Below, in pieces: positions 34,560 through 43,511 of a stretch of DNA of 64,000 nucleotides. Source of the stretch: Streptomyces seoulensis (GTDB lineage Bacteria; Actinomycetota; Actinomycetes; Streptomycetales; Streptomycetaceae); the NCBI RefSeq assembly GCF_022846655.1, contig NZ_AP025667.1:1401001-1465000 (forward strand), in the 5' to 3' direction. A program made the position numbers and the translations under genes. Below the pieces are notes generated by a model. The model was not told where the DNA came from. It searched no databases and saw only the letters and a list, made by a program, of their open reading frames with translations. The stretch's first letter is position 1. Each line of letters opens with the position of its first letter.

Positions 34560-35384
34560 TCAGGTCTTGGTGCGGAACTTGTGGATGGCGACCGGCGCCA
34601 TCACCGCGGTGATCGCCACCGACCAGGCGACCGTCACCCACAGGTCGTGGGCCACGGGACCGCCCACCATCAGACCGCGCGCCGCGTCCGCGAGCGTGGA
34701 CAGCGGGTTGTAGTCGGTGAACGCCTGGAGCCAGCCGGGCATCGACTTGGTCGGCGCGAAGATGGACGAGCCGAACTGGAGCGGGAACAGCACCAGGAAG
34801 CCCATCGCCTGCACGGACTGCGCGCTCTTCATCACCACGCCCAGGGTGAGGAAGACCCACATGATCGAGGACGCGAAGAGCGTGGACAGGCCCACGGTGG
34901 CGAACAGGCCCGGCCAGTTATCGATGTCGAAGCCGACCAGTACGGCGACGATCATCAGCACGGTCGTGGCGAACAGCATCCGGCCCAGCTCCACCGCGAG
35001 CTTGGCGAACAGCACCGAGCCGCGGCCGATCGGCAGCGAGCGGAACCGGTCCATGACACCGCTGTTGAAGTCCTGGCTGAAGCCGGTGCCGACGCCCTGC
35101 GACATCGTCATGCTCATCATCGCCAGCATGCCGGGGATGACGTACTGCACGTACTGGTCCTGACCGCCGCCGAGCGCCTGGCCGATGGAGCCGCCGAAGA
35201 CGAACACGAACAGCAGGGTGAAGACGATCGGCATCAGCAGCGCGTCGAACATCGACTCCGGGTCCTGCTTGATCCACAGCAGGTTGCGGCGGACGAGCGC
35301 GCCGGTGTGCCGCAGGTGTCCGCGCAGGGTGATGCGGGAGTCCGCCGCGGGAGCGAGCGGGGCGGTCGTGGTGGCGGCGCTCAT
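34560..35384 (-). CDS. ABC-2 type permease (DrrB-like)
   Basis: A 274-aa permease with six hydrophobic helices and the FxGVmDRFRSLPIGR-type cytoplasmic segment after helix 2 that marks DrrB/ABC-2 drug exporters. With the ATPase just upstream it should export a small molecule. Its ATG overlaps the ATPase stop as ATGA, so the two are translationally coupled. The stop lies 14 bases from the end of the convergent SARP gene. Confidence 0.9.
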   Translation of the reverse strand: MSAATTTAPLAPAADSRITLRGHLRHTGALVRRNLLWIKQDPESMFDALLMPIVFTLLFVFVFGGSIGQALGGGQDQYVQYVIPGMLAMMSMTMSQGVGTGFSQDFNSGVMDRFRSLPIGRGSVLFAKLAVELGRMLFATTVLMIVAVLVGFDIDNWPGLFATVGLSTLFASSIMWVFLTLGVVMKSAQSVQAMGFLVLFPLQFGSSIFAPTKSMPGWLQAFTDYNPLSTLADAARGLMVGGPVAHDLWVTVAWSVAITAVMAPVAIHKFRTKT

Positions 35385-36406
35385 ACGGCGACCTCTTCGC
35401 GGGATTCGGCGGGCGTGGCGTCCTGCGGGGCACTGGCGCGGTGGCCGGTGAGCGAGAGGAACACCTCGTCCAGGCTGGGGAGTTCGGTGACGATGGAGGA
35501 GATGGTGATGCCGCGCGCGGTGACCGCGCCGACGACCGCGGTCAACTGCTCGTCGCTGAGGATCGGCACCAGCAGGGTGCCGGTCTGGCGGTCCACGGTG
35601 GTGGTGGCCAGGCCGGTGATGCCCAGCTCGTCCAGCGTGGCGGCGAGCGGCTCCAGTTGGAGCGGGTCCACCGGGCGCACGCGCAGGGTGCGGCCGCCGA
35701 CCTTGGCCTTCAGCTCCTCGATGCGGCCGCCCGCGATGACCTTGCCCCGGTCCACCACGGTCAGCTCGGAGGCGAGCTGCTCGGCCTCCTCCATGTACTG
35801 GGTGGTGAGCAGCACGGTCACGCCGTCGCCGACCATCGCCTTCACCTCGTCCCACACCTCGTTGCGGGTACGGGGGTCGAGGCCCGTCGTGGGCTCGTCC
35901 AGGAACAGCACCTGCGGGCGGCCGATCATGGAGGCGGCCAGGTCCAGGCGCCGCCGCATGCCGCCGGAGTAGGTGGAGGCGGGGCGCTTGGCGGCCTCGG
36001 TGAGGGAGAAGCGCTCCAGCAGTTCGTCGGCGCGGAGGCGGGCGTCCTTGCGGGACAGGTCCAGCAGTCGGCCGATCATGTACAGGTTCTCCCAGCCGGG
36101 CAGCTTCTCGTCCACCGAGGCGTACTGCCCGGTCAGCCCGATCACCCGGCGCAGTTGCCGGGGCTGGCGCACGACGTCGTACCCGGCCACGAGGGCCTCG
36201 CCGGCGTCCGGGGTGATCAGGGTCGACAGGATGCGGACGAGTGTGGTCTTCCCGGCGCCGTTCGGCCCGAGCACCCCCATCACGGTCCCCTCCCGGACCT
36301 CAAGGTCGACCCCGTCCAGTGCCTTGGTCTCGCCGTAGTGCTTGACCATCCCCCGCACGGACACGGCGGAACGGCCGCCGCCGGGGTTGTCTTCGATTCG
36401 CGTCAT
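35381..36406 (-). CDS. ABC transporter ATPase (DrrA family)
   Basis: A 341-aa ATPase. Walker A is GPNGAGKTT (about 47-55), the signature is [10 protein letters not shown], Walker B is [12 protein letters not shown] and the switch His is replaced by Gln in [13 protein letters not shown], as in DrrA. A C-terminal DUF4162-like region completes it. It powers the coupled permease for export. The start is ATG at 36406, with CATTGT seven bases upstream (leaderless-type); a GTG at 36436 is possible. Four 11-bp-spaced repeats lie just upstream. Confidence 0.92.
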   Translation of the reverse strand: MTRIEDNPGGGRSAVSVRGMVKHYGETKALDGVDLEVREGTVMGVLGPNGAGKTTLVRILSTLITPDAGEALVAGYDVVRQPRQLRRVIGLTGQYASVDEKLPGWENLYMIGRLLDLSRKDARLRADELLERFSLTEAAKRPASTYSGGMRRRLDLAASMIGRPQVLFLDEPTTGLDPRTRNEVWDEVKAMVGDGVTVLLTTQYMEEAEQLASELTVVDRGKVIAGGRIEELKAKVGGRTLRVRPVDPLQLEPLAATLDELGITGLATTTVDRQTGTLLVPILSDEQLTAVVGAVTARGITISSIVTELPSLDEVFLSLTGHRASAPQDATPAESREEVAV

Positions 36407-36426
36407 GCCCCAGACAATGCCAGCCG

Positions 36427-36468
36427 CCACCGACAAAGCACCGACAGGCCGCCTACAGGGCCCCGACA
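36427..36468 (-). promoter_or_regulatory. Four 11-bp-spaced direct repeats (SARP-type site) at the ABC exporter promoter
   Basis: On the minus strand the heptamers TCGGGGC, TAGGCGG, TCGGTGC and TCGGTGG, each preceded by TG, begin exactly 11 bases apart (at 36466, 36455, 36444, 36433). The last ends seven bases before the -10-like CATTGT at 36419-36414, and the start codon follows after seven more bases. SARP regulators are known to bind TCGAG-like heptamers repeated every 11 bp with the last about 8 bp from the -10. The nearby SARP-like gene is the obvious candidate binder. Confidence 0.65.
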
Positions 36469-36471
36469 GCG

Positions 36472-36510
36472 GGGCAGCCCGCCGACAGGGGGAAGGTCGG
36501 CGGGCTGCCC
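36472..36510 (-). terminator. panB terminator hairpin
   Basis: GGGCAGCCCGCCGAC pairs perfectly with GTCGGCGGGCTGCCC (15 bp) around a nine-base loop. It lies 18 bases after the panB stop and directly abuts the repeat array of the ABC exporter promoter. Confidence 0.85.
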
Positions 36511-36528
36511 GTGGTGGTGCCGCAGTGG

Positions 36529-37392
36529 CTAGTGGACGGAGTGCTCGTCGAGCGGGAACGTTCCGCCGACGACCTCCTCCGCGAAGGACTTCGCCGCGTC
36601 GCCCATGACCTCGCGCAGCGCCGCGTACTTCTTGACGAACTTCGGGACCCGGCCCGAGGTCAGGCCCAGCATGTCGGTCCAGACCAGGACCTGCGCGTCG
36701 GTGTCCGGACCGGCGCCGATGCCGACCGTCGGGATGTGCAGCACCCGCGTGACCTCGGCCGCCAGCTCCGCCGGGACCAGCTCCAGCACGACGGCGAAGG
36801 CACCCGCGTCCTGCACCGCCTTCGCGTCACGGAGGAGCTGCTGGGCCGCCTCCTCGCCGCGCCCCTGGACCCGGTAGCCCATGGCGTTGACGGACTGCGG
36901 GGTGAGGCCGATGTGGGCCATCACCGGGATGCCGGACTCCACCAGCAGCCTGATCTGCTCGTGCGAGCGTTCGCCGCCCTCCAGCTTCACGGCGCTCACC
37001 CCGGCCTCCTTGACCAGCCGGGTCGCCGAGCGCAGCGCCTGCACCGGACCCTCCTGGTAGGAGCCGAAGGGGAGGTCGCCGACGATGAGGGCGCGGCTGG
37101 TGCCGCGTACCACGGCGGCGGAGAGCATGGTCATCTCGTCGAGGGTGACGGGCACGGTCGTCTCGTAGCCGAGATGGCAGTTGCCCGCCGAGTCGCCCAC
37201 GAGGAGGACGGGGATGCCCGACTCGTCGAAGACGGACGCGGTCATCGCGTCGTAGGCGGTGAGCATGGGCCACTTCTCGCCCCGCTCCTTGGCGAGTGCG
37301 ATGTCGCGGACCGTGATGCGGCGGGTGCCCTTTCCTCCGTACAGCGTCTTGCCGTCGGAGGGCTTCGTCTGGGCAGCCGAGAGCTGCGTCAT
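36529..37392 (-). CDS. panB: 3-methyl-2-oxobutanoate hydroxymethyltransferase
   Basis: A 287-aa enzyme of pantothenate/CoA synthesis that makes ketopantoate from 2-oxoisovalerate and methylene-tetrahydrofolate. Family marks are [24 protein letters not shown] (metal Asp), [24 protein letters not shown], the catalytic Glu in VLELVPAEL and the C-terminal [26 protein letters not shown] block. The start is ATG at 37392. It ends in a strong terminator. The gene appears monocistronic and is divergent from the 14-helix exporter. Confidence 0.95.
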   Translation of the reverse strand: MTQLSAAQTKPSDGKTLYGGKGTRRITVRDIALAKERGEKWPMLTAYDAMTASVFDESGIPVLLVGDSAGNCHLGYETTVPVTLDEMTMLSAAVVRGTSRALIVGDLPFGSYQEGPVQALRSATRLVKEAGVSAVKLEGGERSHEQIRLLVESGIPVMAHIGLTPQSVNAMGYRVQGRGEEAAQQLLRDAKAVQDAGAFAVVLELVPAELAAEVTRVLHIPTVGIGAGPDTDAQVLVWTDMLGLTSGRVPKFVKKYAALREVMGDAAKSFAEEVVGGTFPLDEHSVH

Positions 37393-37517
37393 GGCAACGG
37401 CTCCTTCAGTTCATCTCGAGGCGCCCTTTCGGCGTCCCCGGATCGTCTCCATGGTGGCACTTCGTGCCGGGGGTGGCCAGGGGGACCCCCAGTGCCGCGC
37501 AATACCTCGGCAAAGGA

Positions 37518-37559
37518 ATTCCGATACGAGACGGTGCCGTATCGGAATGGGAATACGAT
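37518..37559 (+). promoter_or_regulatory. Palindromic operator and leaderless promoter of the DHA2 exporter
   Basis: ATTCCGATAC and GTATCGGAAT form a perfect 10-bp inverted repeat with an 11-base spacer (37518-37548). The right arm ends five bases before a TACGAT -10-like hexamer (37554-37559), which lies seven bases before the exporter ATG. A repressor bound here would block RNA polymerase. The TetR gene downstream of the exporter is the likely binder. Confidence 0.7.
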
Positions 37560-37566
37560 CGGGCGC

Positions 37567-39150
37567 ATGACAACCTCCGCTGCCCCCCGGATACCGGAAG
37601 CCGTGCACCGGCGCCGCTGGGCGATCCTCGGCGTGCTCATGCTGAGCCTGCTCATCGTGGTGCTCGACAACTCGATCCTGAACGTCGCCATCAAGACCAT
37701 CGCCACCCCGGCGCCCACCGGTCTCGGCGCCACGCAGAGCGAGATCGAGTGGGCGATCAACTCGTACACGCTCGTCTTCGCCGGTCTGCTCTTCACCGCC
37801 GGCCTCATCGGCGACCGGCTCGGCCGCAAGAAGGTGCTGATCGGCGGGCTGGTGGTGTTCGGCATCGGTTCGGCCCTGGCCGCCGAGTCCGGCTCCCCGG
37901 CCCAACTGATCACCTACCGCGCCGTGATGGCCCTCGGTGCCGCCTTCGTGATGCCCGCCACCCTGGCCGTGCTGATGAACGTCTTCGAGCGCTCCGAGCA
38001 GCCCAAGGCCATCGGCATCTGGGCGGGCGGCGTCGGCCTGGCCATCGCCATCGGCCCGATCACCGGCGGCGCGCTGCTCGACCACTTCTGGTGGGGCTCG
38101 GTCTTCCTGATCAACGTGCCCATCGTGGTGCTCGCCGTCGCCCTGATGGTGTGGCTGGTGCCCGACTCCCGCGACCCGAAGCCCGGCCGTCTGGACCCCG
38201 TCGGCGTGGTGCTCTCCGTGCTCGGCCTGGTCCTGCTGGTCTACGGCATCATCAAGGGCGGCGAGCTGGCCGACTTCACCGACGCCAAGGTGCTGGCCAC
38301 GATCATCGCCGGTGTCGTCGTATTGATCGGCTTCGTGGTCCACGAGAAGCGCAGCGACCACCCCTCGCTGGACGTGACCTACTTCCGGAACAAGGTCTTC
38401 TCGGCCGCCATGGCCGCCATCGCGCTGGTCTTCTTCGCGCTGATGGGCGTCACGTTCTTCGGCGTCTTCTACACCCAGAGCGTGCGCGGCTACTCCCCGC
38501 TGGAGTCCGGCCTGCTGATGCTGCCGCTGGCCGCCGCCCAGATGATCTTCGCGCCGCGCGCCCGGCTGCTGGTCGACCGGTTCGGTAACAAGGCCACCAC
38601 CACCGCCGGCATGCTGCTGATCGCCGCCACCCTGGCCGCGTTCGCCGGCTTCGAGGCCGACACGCCCATCTGGCTGCTGGAGGTCGTCTTCTTCCTCATG
38701 GGCACCGGCATGGCCCACATCATGACCCCGACCTCGGTCGTCATCATGCAGGCCCTGCCGCGCGAGAAGGCCGGTTCCGCCTCCGCGCTCAGCAACACCT
38801 TCCGCCAGGTCGGCGGCGCCCTCGGCATCGCCGTACTCGGCTCGGTGCTCGCCACCTCGTACCGCAACGGCATCGAGGGCAAGCTCGGTGCGCTGCCGCC
38901 CGGCCTGCGCGACACCGCGGGCGAGTCCATCGAGGCCACCCTCGGCATCGCCGAGAAGCTCGGCCCGCGCGGCCAGGCCCTGGTCACCCCCGCCTACGAC
39001 GCCTTCCTGCACGCCATGCACGTCACCGCCCTGTGGGGTACGGGCGTCGCGCTGGTCGGCACCGTCGTCGTCGCCGTGTTCCTGCCGGGCCGGCCCCCGG
39101 CAGGACAGCCCGGCGAGCACGAGCCCGAACTGATCACGACCGGCGACTGA
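37567..39150 (+). CDS. DHA2-family (14-helix) MFS exporter
   Basis: A 527-aa transporter with about 14 hydrophobic helices. It has the DHA2 opening [15 protein letters not shown], motif A in [13 protein letters not shown] and the helix-5 antiporter motif [19 protein letters not shown]. The substrate is unknown; relatives export antibiotics, dyes and quaternary compounds. The start is ATG at 37567, with a leaderless-type promoter under a palindrome. The next gene is a TetR regulator in the same direction 75 bases downstream, the usual local repressor arrangement. Confidence 0.92.
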   Translation: MTTSAAPRIPEAVHRRRWAILGVLMLSLLIVVLDNSILNVAIKTIATPAPTGLGATQSEIEWAINSYTLVFAGLLFTAGLIGDRLGRKKVLIGGLVVFGIGSALAAESGSPAQLITYRAVMALGAAFVMPATLAVLMNVFERSEQPKAIGIWAGGVGLAIAIGPITGGALLDHFWWGSVFLINVPIVVLAVALMVWLVPDSRDPKPGRLDPVGVVLSVLGLVLLVYGIIKGGELADFTDAKVLATIIAGVVVLIGFVVHEKRSDHPSLDVTYFRNKVFSAAMAAIALVFFALMGVTFFGVFYTQSVRGYSPLESGLLMLPLAAAQMIFAPRARLLVDRFGNKATTTAGMLLIAATLAAFAGFEADTPIWLLEVVFFLMGTGMAHIMTPTSVVIMQALPREKAGSASALSNTFRQVGGALGIAVLGSVLATSYRNGIEGKLGALPPGLRDTAGESIEATLGIAEKLGPRGQALVTPAYDAFLHAMHVTALWGTGVALVGTVVVAVFLPGRPPAGQPGEHEPELITTGD

Positions 39151-39180
39151 GCCTTCGGCGTCCGGGAAGGGGAGGCCGCC

Positions 39181-39203
39181 GCTGCGGGAGAATCTCCCGC
39201 AGC
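39181..39203. repeat. Perfect 23-nt palindrome between exporter and TetR genes
   Basis: GCTGCGGGAGA and TCTCCCGCAGC are perfect inverted copies around a single A. It lies 30 bases after the exporter stop and 22 bases before the TetR start. It could be a second regulator site, a terminator, or an mRNA hairpin. Its sequence is unrelated to the palindrome at 37518. Confidence 0.5.
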
Positions 39204-39225
39204 ACACCGAGAGGACGACACCGAC

Positions 39226-39855
39226 GTGAGCCTTGCCGCAGACCGGCCCGCGCAGCCCGCCCCCGCACGGGGCAGGCCCCGCAGCGAGGCCGTGGAACGA
39301 GCCATCATCGAGGGCGTGATGAAGCTCCTGGAGGACGGCGTACCCCTGGCCGACCTCTCCATCGAGCGGGTCGCGCGCACCGCCGGGGTCGGCAAGGCCA
39401 CCATCTACCGCCGCTGGAGCGGCAAGGAGGAACTGTTCGTCGACGTCATGCGCGCCGCCGAACCTCCCGACCCGGAACTCCCCGGCACCTCCATGCGCGA
39501 CGACCTCGTCGTCCTGCTGGAGACCCTGCGCCGCCGGGGCCTGGTCAGCCGCTCCTCGGCGATCATGCACAACGTCTACGTCCAGGCGAAGTGCAGCCCG
39601 AGGATCTGGGCCGCCTACGAGGCGGGCGTGATAGCTCCCCGCCGCGCCCTCGCCCTGGACGTGCTGCGCCGGGGCCAGCGCGACGGCGAACTGCGCACCG
39701 ACCTCGACGTGGAACTGGCCAACGACATGTTCGTCGGCGCCATGCTGGTGCGCACCGTCCTGCGCCCCGAAGCCGACCTGCCCGAGGGGCTCGCCGAGGA
39801 GATCGTCGACACTCTTCTCGCCGGCCTACGCCCCGTCAGTCCTGCGGTTCCCTAG
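39226..39855 (+). CDS. TetR/AcrR family regulator
   Basis: A 209-aa regulator. The N-terminal helix-turn-helix (about residues 18-68) reads RGRPRSEAVERAIIEG ... SIERVARTAGVGKATIYRRWSGKEELF, classical TetR. The C-terminal ligand domain resembles TetR_C_33/TetR_C_16-like forms with an FVGAMLVRTVLRPE helix. It follows the DHA2 exporter and probably represses it through the 37518-37548 palindrome until a ligand binds. The start is GTG at 39226. Confidence 0.9.
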   Translation: MSLAADRPAQPAPARGRPRSEAVERAIIEGVMKLLEDGVPLADLSIERVARTAGVGKATIYRRWSGKEELFVDVMRAAEPPDPELPGTSMRDDLVVLLETLRRRGLVSRSSAIMHNVYVQAKCSPRIWAAYEAGVIAPRRALALDVLRRGQRDGELRTDLDVELANDMFVGAMLVRTVLRPEADLPEGLAEEIVDTLLAGLRPVSPAVP

Positions 39856-39880
39856 TGCGGATGTGCGTGTTTCGTCACAG

Positions 39881-39901
39881 AACCCCTCTGTGAGGGGGGT
39901 T
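39881..39901 (+). terminator. Short hairpin after the TetR gene
   Basis: AACCCCTC pairs with GAGGGG-TT around a TGT loop, with two extra Gs bulged. It lies 25 bases past the TetR stop. Moderate support. Confidence 0.45.
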
Positions 39902-40044
39902 CCCGGAACTGCCGACGCCGCCTCGTTCGTCATCGTCTTCCGAACGGCCGTCATGGGACGGCGGAACGAGGCCGCACATCCCCTAGGGTCGTACACACAC
40001 ACGGGGGGATGACGGAGTGCACGGCAGGCAGTGAGGCAGACGGT

Positions 40045-41097
40045 ATGGCGCAGCAGGCGTACATGACGGAGACGGACAACGGCGGCTCGGGGCCCGAGCG
40101 ACCAGTGTCCCGGCTTCGGCGCCTGGCGCACCGTCTGTTCGGTGGCTGGCGCGGTGACCCGCGGATCTGGCGCCGGGGTCTGTTCACCGCCGCGCTCGCG
40201 CTGCTGCTGGCGCTGGTGATGCTGATCCACTCGCGCATCCCCAACCGGCTCGGCAACCTCGGCAGCCTCATCGAGACCTTCCTGCCGTGGCTGGGCCTGG
40301 CGATCCCGGTGCTGCTCGTGCTCGGCGTGCTCCGCCGTTCCGCCACCGCGCTGATCGCGGTGCTGCTCCCGGCGATCGTGTGGCTGAACCTCTTCGGCGG
40401 GCTGCTGCTCTCCGACAAGTCGGCCGCGGGCGGCGACCTCGTGGTGGCCACCCACAACGTGAACGCCGACAACCCCGACCCGTCCGCCACCGCCCGCGAC
40501 GTGGCCGCCTCCGGTGCCGACATGGTCGCCCTGGAGGAGCTGCCCGCCTCCGCCGTCCCGGTGTACGGCGGCGCGCTCAAGGCCACGTACCCCTACCACG
40601 CGGTGGTCGGCACGGTCGGGCTGTGGAGCAAGTACCCGATGAGCCAGGTCGAGCCGGTCGACATCAAGCTCGGCTGGAAGCGCGCCATGCGCGCCACCGT
40701 CTCCACCCCGCACGGACTGGTCGCGGTGTACGTCGCCCACCTGCCCTCGGTGCGGGTCAAGCTGGAGGCCGGGTTCACCGCACGGCAGCGCGACAAGAGC
40801 GCCGACGCGCTCGGCGAGGCCATCGCGGACGAGACCCTCACCCGGGTCGTGCTGCTCGGCGATCTCAACGGCACGATGAACGACCGCTCGCTCAACGCCG
40901 TCACCTCCCAGATGCGCTCCACGCAGGGCGCGGCGGGCAGCGGCTTCGGGTTCAGCTGGCCGGCCGCGTTCCCGATGGCGCGGATCGACCAGATCATGGT
41001 CAAGGGCGTCGAGCCGGAGAGCTCCTGGACGCTGCCGCGCACCAACAGCGACCACCTCCCGGTGGCGGCTCGTGTGAAGCTCGACATGCCCTCGTAA
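40045..41097 (+). CDS. Membrane-anchored endonuclease/exonuclease/phosphatase (EEP) fold protein
   Basis: A 350-aa protein. Three hydrophobic helices lie near residues 45-65, 75-95 and 98-118. The rest is an EEP domain: THNVNADN, a catalytic Glu in MVALEELP, YVAHLPSV, LLGDLNGT and the terminal SDHLPV, giving the usual Asn, Glu, Asp and His set. Members cut phosphodiester bonds in nucleic acids or phospholipids; with this topology the domain should face outside. The start is ATG at 40045, with a GAGG site; an ATG at 40009 would add 12 residues but has its G-run directly against it. Confidence 0.85.
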   Translation: MAQQAYMTETDNGGSGPERPVSRLRRLAHRLFGGWRGDPRIWRRGLFTAALALLLALVMLIHSRIPNRLGNLGSLIETFLPWLGLAIPVLLVLGVLRRSATALIAVLLPAIVWLNLFGGLLLSDKSAAGGDLVVATHNVNADNPDPSATARDVAASGADMVALEELPASAVPVYGGALKATYPYHAVVGTVGLWSKYPMSQVEPVDIKLGWKRAMRATVSTPHGLVAVYVAHLPSVRVKLEAGFTARQRDKSADALGEAIADETLTRVVLLGDLNGTMNDRSLNAVTSQMRSTQGAAGSGFGFSWPAAFPMARIDQIMVKGVEPESSWTLPRTNSDHLPVAARVKLDMPS

Positions 41098-41126
41098 CCC
41101 GCGGGAATACCGGCCTTGAAAGAGTT

Positions 41127-41143
41127 TGTTCCGTACGGGAACA
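41127..41143 (+). promoter_or_regulatory. Inverted repeat overlapping the MFS promoter
   Basis: TGTTCC-GTACG-GGAACA is a perfect 6-bp dyad. It lies between and over a TTGAAA -35-like element (41116-41121) and a GAACAT -10-like element 17 bases later. A repressor here would control the MFS exporter. Confidence 0.5.
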
Positions 41144-41195
41144 TAGAAGATTCCCCCTGAGCCCTGTACGGCACCAGCTTCTGAGAGGTCCCCTC

Positions 41196-42425
41196 ATGCC
41201 CCTGGCCCTGCTCGCCCTTGCCGTGGGCGCCTTCGGCATCGGTACCACCGAGTTCGTGATGATGGGGCTGCTGCCCGATGTCGCGGACGACCTGCACATC
41301 TCGATCCCGACCGCCGGACACCTGGTCTCGGCGTACGCGCTGGGCGTCGTCATCGGTGCCCCGCTGCTGGCCGCCGTCACCGCGCGGATGTCCCGCCGCA
41401 CGGTGCTGATCGGCCTGATGGCCCTGTTCGTCGCGGGCAACGCGCTCTCCGCGCTCGCCCCCGGCTACGAGTCCCTGCTCGCCGCCCGCTTCCTGAGCGG
41501 CCTGCCGCACGGCGCCTTCTTCGGCGTCGGCGCGGTCGTCGCCACCGGCATGGTCGCGCCGGAGCGCAAGGCCCGCTCGGTCTCCCTGATGTTCCTCGGG
41601 CTGACCGTCGCCAACGTCGCGGGCGTGCCCGTGGCCACGCTGATGGGCCAGAACCTGGGCTGGCGGGCCACCTTCCTCGGGGTCAGCGCCATCGGCCTGG
41701 CCGCGATAGCCGCGCTCGCCCTGCTCATACCGCGCGACCACACCCACGCCACCGCGGCCGGGCTGCGCCACGAGCTGGCCGCGCTGAGGTCCGTGCCGGT
41801 CTGGCTGGCGCTCGGTACGACGGTCGCGGGCTTCGGCGCGCTGTTCGCCGCGTACAGCTACGTCACCCCGATGCTGACCGAGTCCGCCGGGTTCGCCCCG
41901 GCCAGCGTGACGCTGCTGCTCGCGCTGTTCGGTGTCGGCGCCACCGCGGGCAACCTGCTCGGCGGGCGGCTCGCCGACCACGCGATGCGGGGCACGCTCT
42001 TCGGCGGCCTCGCCGCGCTCGGCGTCGTCCTCGCGCTGTTCCCGCTGCTGATGCGCGCCGAGTGGAGCGCGGCGCTCGGGGTGACCCTGCTCGGCATGGC
42101 CGCGTTCGTCACCGGCTCGCCGCTGCAGCTCATGGTGATGGAGAAGGCCGCCGCGGCCCCCTCCCTCGCCTCCTCCGCCAACCAGGCGGCCTTCAACCTG
42201 GCCAACGCGGGCGGCGCCTGGATCGGCGGCCTCGCCCTGGCGGCTGGCTTCGGCGCGACCTCCCCGGCCCTGGCCGGCGCCGCCCTCGCGGTCCTCGGCC
42301 TCGGCGTCGCGGGCGTCGCGTTCGGCGTGGACCGCCGCCGCGCGGCCCTCCCGCAGGGCGAGGCGGCGCCGGGCCGGCTCGTCGCCGCGCACGTCCCTGA
42401 CCAGCAGGAACATTCGCGCCGCTGA
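41196..42425 (+). CDS. MFS exporter (DHA1/AraJ-like)
   Basis: A 409-aa, 12-helix transporter. It opens with LALAVGAFGIGTTEFVMMGLLPDVA, the DHA1/AraJ-type signature, and motif A appears as TARMSRRTVLIG. Helix 5 contains GVPVATLMGQNLGWRATF. Related proteins export chloramphenicol-like compounds or sugars; the substrate is unknown. The start is ATG at 41196, with a GAGAGG site ten bases upstream. A dyad over the promoter suggests regulation. Confidence 0.9.
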   Translation: MPLALLALAVGAFGIGTTEFVMMGLLPDVADDLHISIPTAGHLVSAYALGVVIGAPLLAAVTARMSRRTVLIGLMALFVAGNALSALAPGYESLLAARFLSGLPHGAFFGVGAVVATGMVAPERKARSVSLMFLGLTVANVAGVPVATLMGQNLGWRATFLGVSAIGLAAIAALALLIPRDHTHATAAGLRHELAALRSVPVWLALGTTVAGFGALFAAYSYVTPMLTESAGFAPASVTLLLALFGVGATAGNLLGGRLADHAMRGTLFGGLAALGVVLALFPLLMRAEWSAALGVTLLGMAAFVTGSPLQLMVMEKAAAAPSLASSANQAAFNLANAGGAWIGGLALAAGFGATSPALAGAALAVLGLGVAGVAFGVDRRRAALPQGEAAPGRLVAAHVPDQQEHSRR

Positions 42426-42432
42426 GAGATCG

Positions 42433-42451
42433 GCACAAACTACAGTTGTGC
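42433..42451. repeat. Inverted repeat after the MFS gene
   Basis: GCACAA-ACTACAG-TTGTGC is a perfect 6-bp dyad, seven bases past the MFS stop, in an AT-rich patch. It could be a weak terminator or a regulator site for the MHYT gene 130 bases downstream. Confidence 0.35.
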
Positions 42452-42583
42452 AACATTCATTCAAATCCGGTCATGGTGGCTTGAAGTTCACGCCCTCTCC
42501 CATAAGGCTTCACATCACCGACACAGGACACTTCCGCGACATCAGGCGCTCGCGTAACAACAGGACATAGGGGAGAGGGACCG

Positions 42584-43354
42584 ATGCAAGGCACGGCCGA
42601 CGGATTCGACTACGGAGCGCTCACACCGTTGGCCGCCTTTCTCATGGCCTGCCTCGGCGCCGCCCTGGGGCTGCGCTGCGTGGTCCGCACCGTGCACCTG
42701 GACAAGGGGCGCAAGGCGGCGTGGCTCGCGCTCGGCGCGGCCTCGCTGGGCTGCGGCATCTGGAGCATGCACTTCATCGCCATGATGGGCTTCCGCGCCC
42801 CGGACGCGTCCATCACCGACGATGCCCCGCTGACCCTGCTCAGCCTGCTGGTGGCGATCGTCGTCGTCAGCGTCGGCATGTTCATCGTCGGCTACCGGGG
42901 TGTGGCCCCGATGACCCTGGCCACGGCCGGGATCATCACGGGCCTCGGCGTCGCCGTCATGCACTACCTGGGCATGGCGGCCATGCGCCTCAACGGCGAC
43001 ATCGCCTACGACGACCTCACGGTCACCCTGTCCGTGCTCATCGCCGTGGCCGCCGCCACCGCGGCGCTCTGGGCCGCCGTGTCCATCCGGGGCTTCCTCC
43101 CCGCGCTCGGCGCCAGTCTCGTCATGGGCGTCGCGGTGACCGGCATGCACTACACCGGCATGGCCGCCGTCACCGTCCACGTCCACTCCGCTGGCCACGC
43201 CTACGGAGGCGAGTCCGCCGCCTCCCTGGTCCTGCCGATGCTCCTCGGCCCGGCCGTCTTCCTGCTCCTCGCCGCGGTCGTCGTCATGTTCGACCCCCTG
43301 CTGGTCGCGGGCGACGAGCGGGAGGGATCCCGGCGGGCGCGCGCGGCGTTCTGA
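42584..43354 (+). CDS. MHYT-domain membrane protein
   Basis: A 256-aa protein with seven predicted helices. It has three MHYT-type motifs, MHFIAMMG, MHYLGMAAM and MHYTGMAAV, each at a helix edge, with a fourth His-rich VHVHSAGHAYGG loop. The family is proposed to sense oxygen, CO or NO through bound copper. Unlike many members it has no GGDEF, EAL or kinase domain. The start is ATG at 42584, with a GGGAGAGGG site. It is apparently monocistronic. Confidence 0.88.
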   Translation: MQGTADGFDYGALTPLAAFLMACLGAALGLRCVVRTVHLDKGRKAAWLALGAASLGCGIWSMHFIAMMGFRAPDASITDDAPLTLLSLLVAIVVVSVGMFIVGYRGVAPMTLATAGIITGLGVAVMHYLGMAAMRLNGDIAYDDLTVTLSVLIAVAAATAALWAAVSIRGFLPALGASLVMGVAVTGMHYTGMAAVTVHVHSAGHAYGGESAASLVLPMLLGPAVFLLLAAVVVMFDPLLVAGDEREGSRRARAAF

Positions 43355-43511
43355 GCAACGAGCTGCGCCTTCCTGGCCCGTGGGGAAGCCACGGGCGCCG
43401 TCGCCGGGGCGGAGGAGCCGCGAGGCATCCGTATGCGCCGCAACCTCTCCTTCGCCGACCGCCGGCCGGCGCTCTTGGGTACGCTGCCCGGGGAGCCTGT
43501 CAGGAGGGGTC

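Noticed and set aside
31273..34860. A very long open frame on the minus strand opposite the SARP-like regulator
   Set aside because: High-GC third positions on the plus strand create long antisense frames. The plus-strand product has clear domains in order; the antisense product is low-complexity Gly/Gln/Val with no motif.
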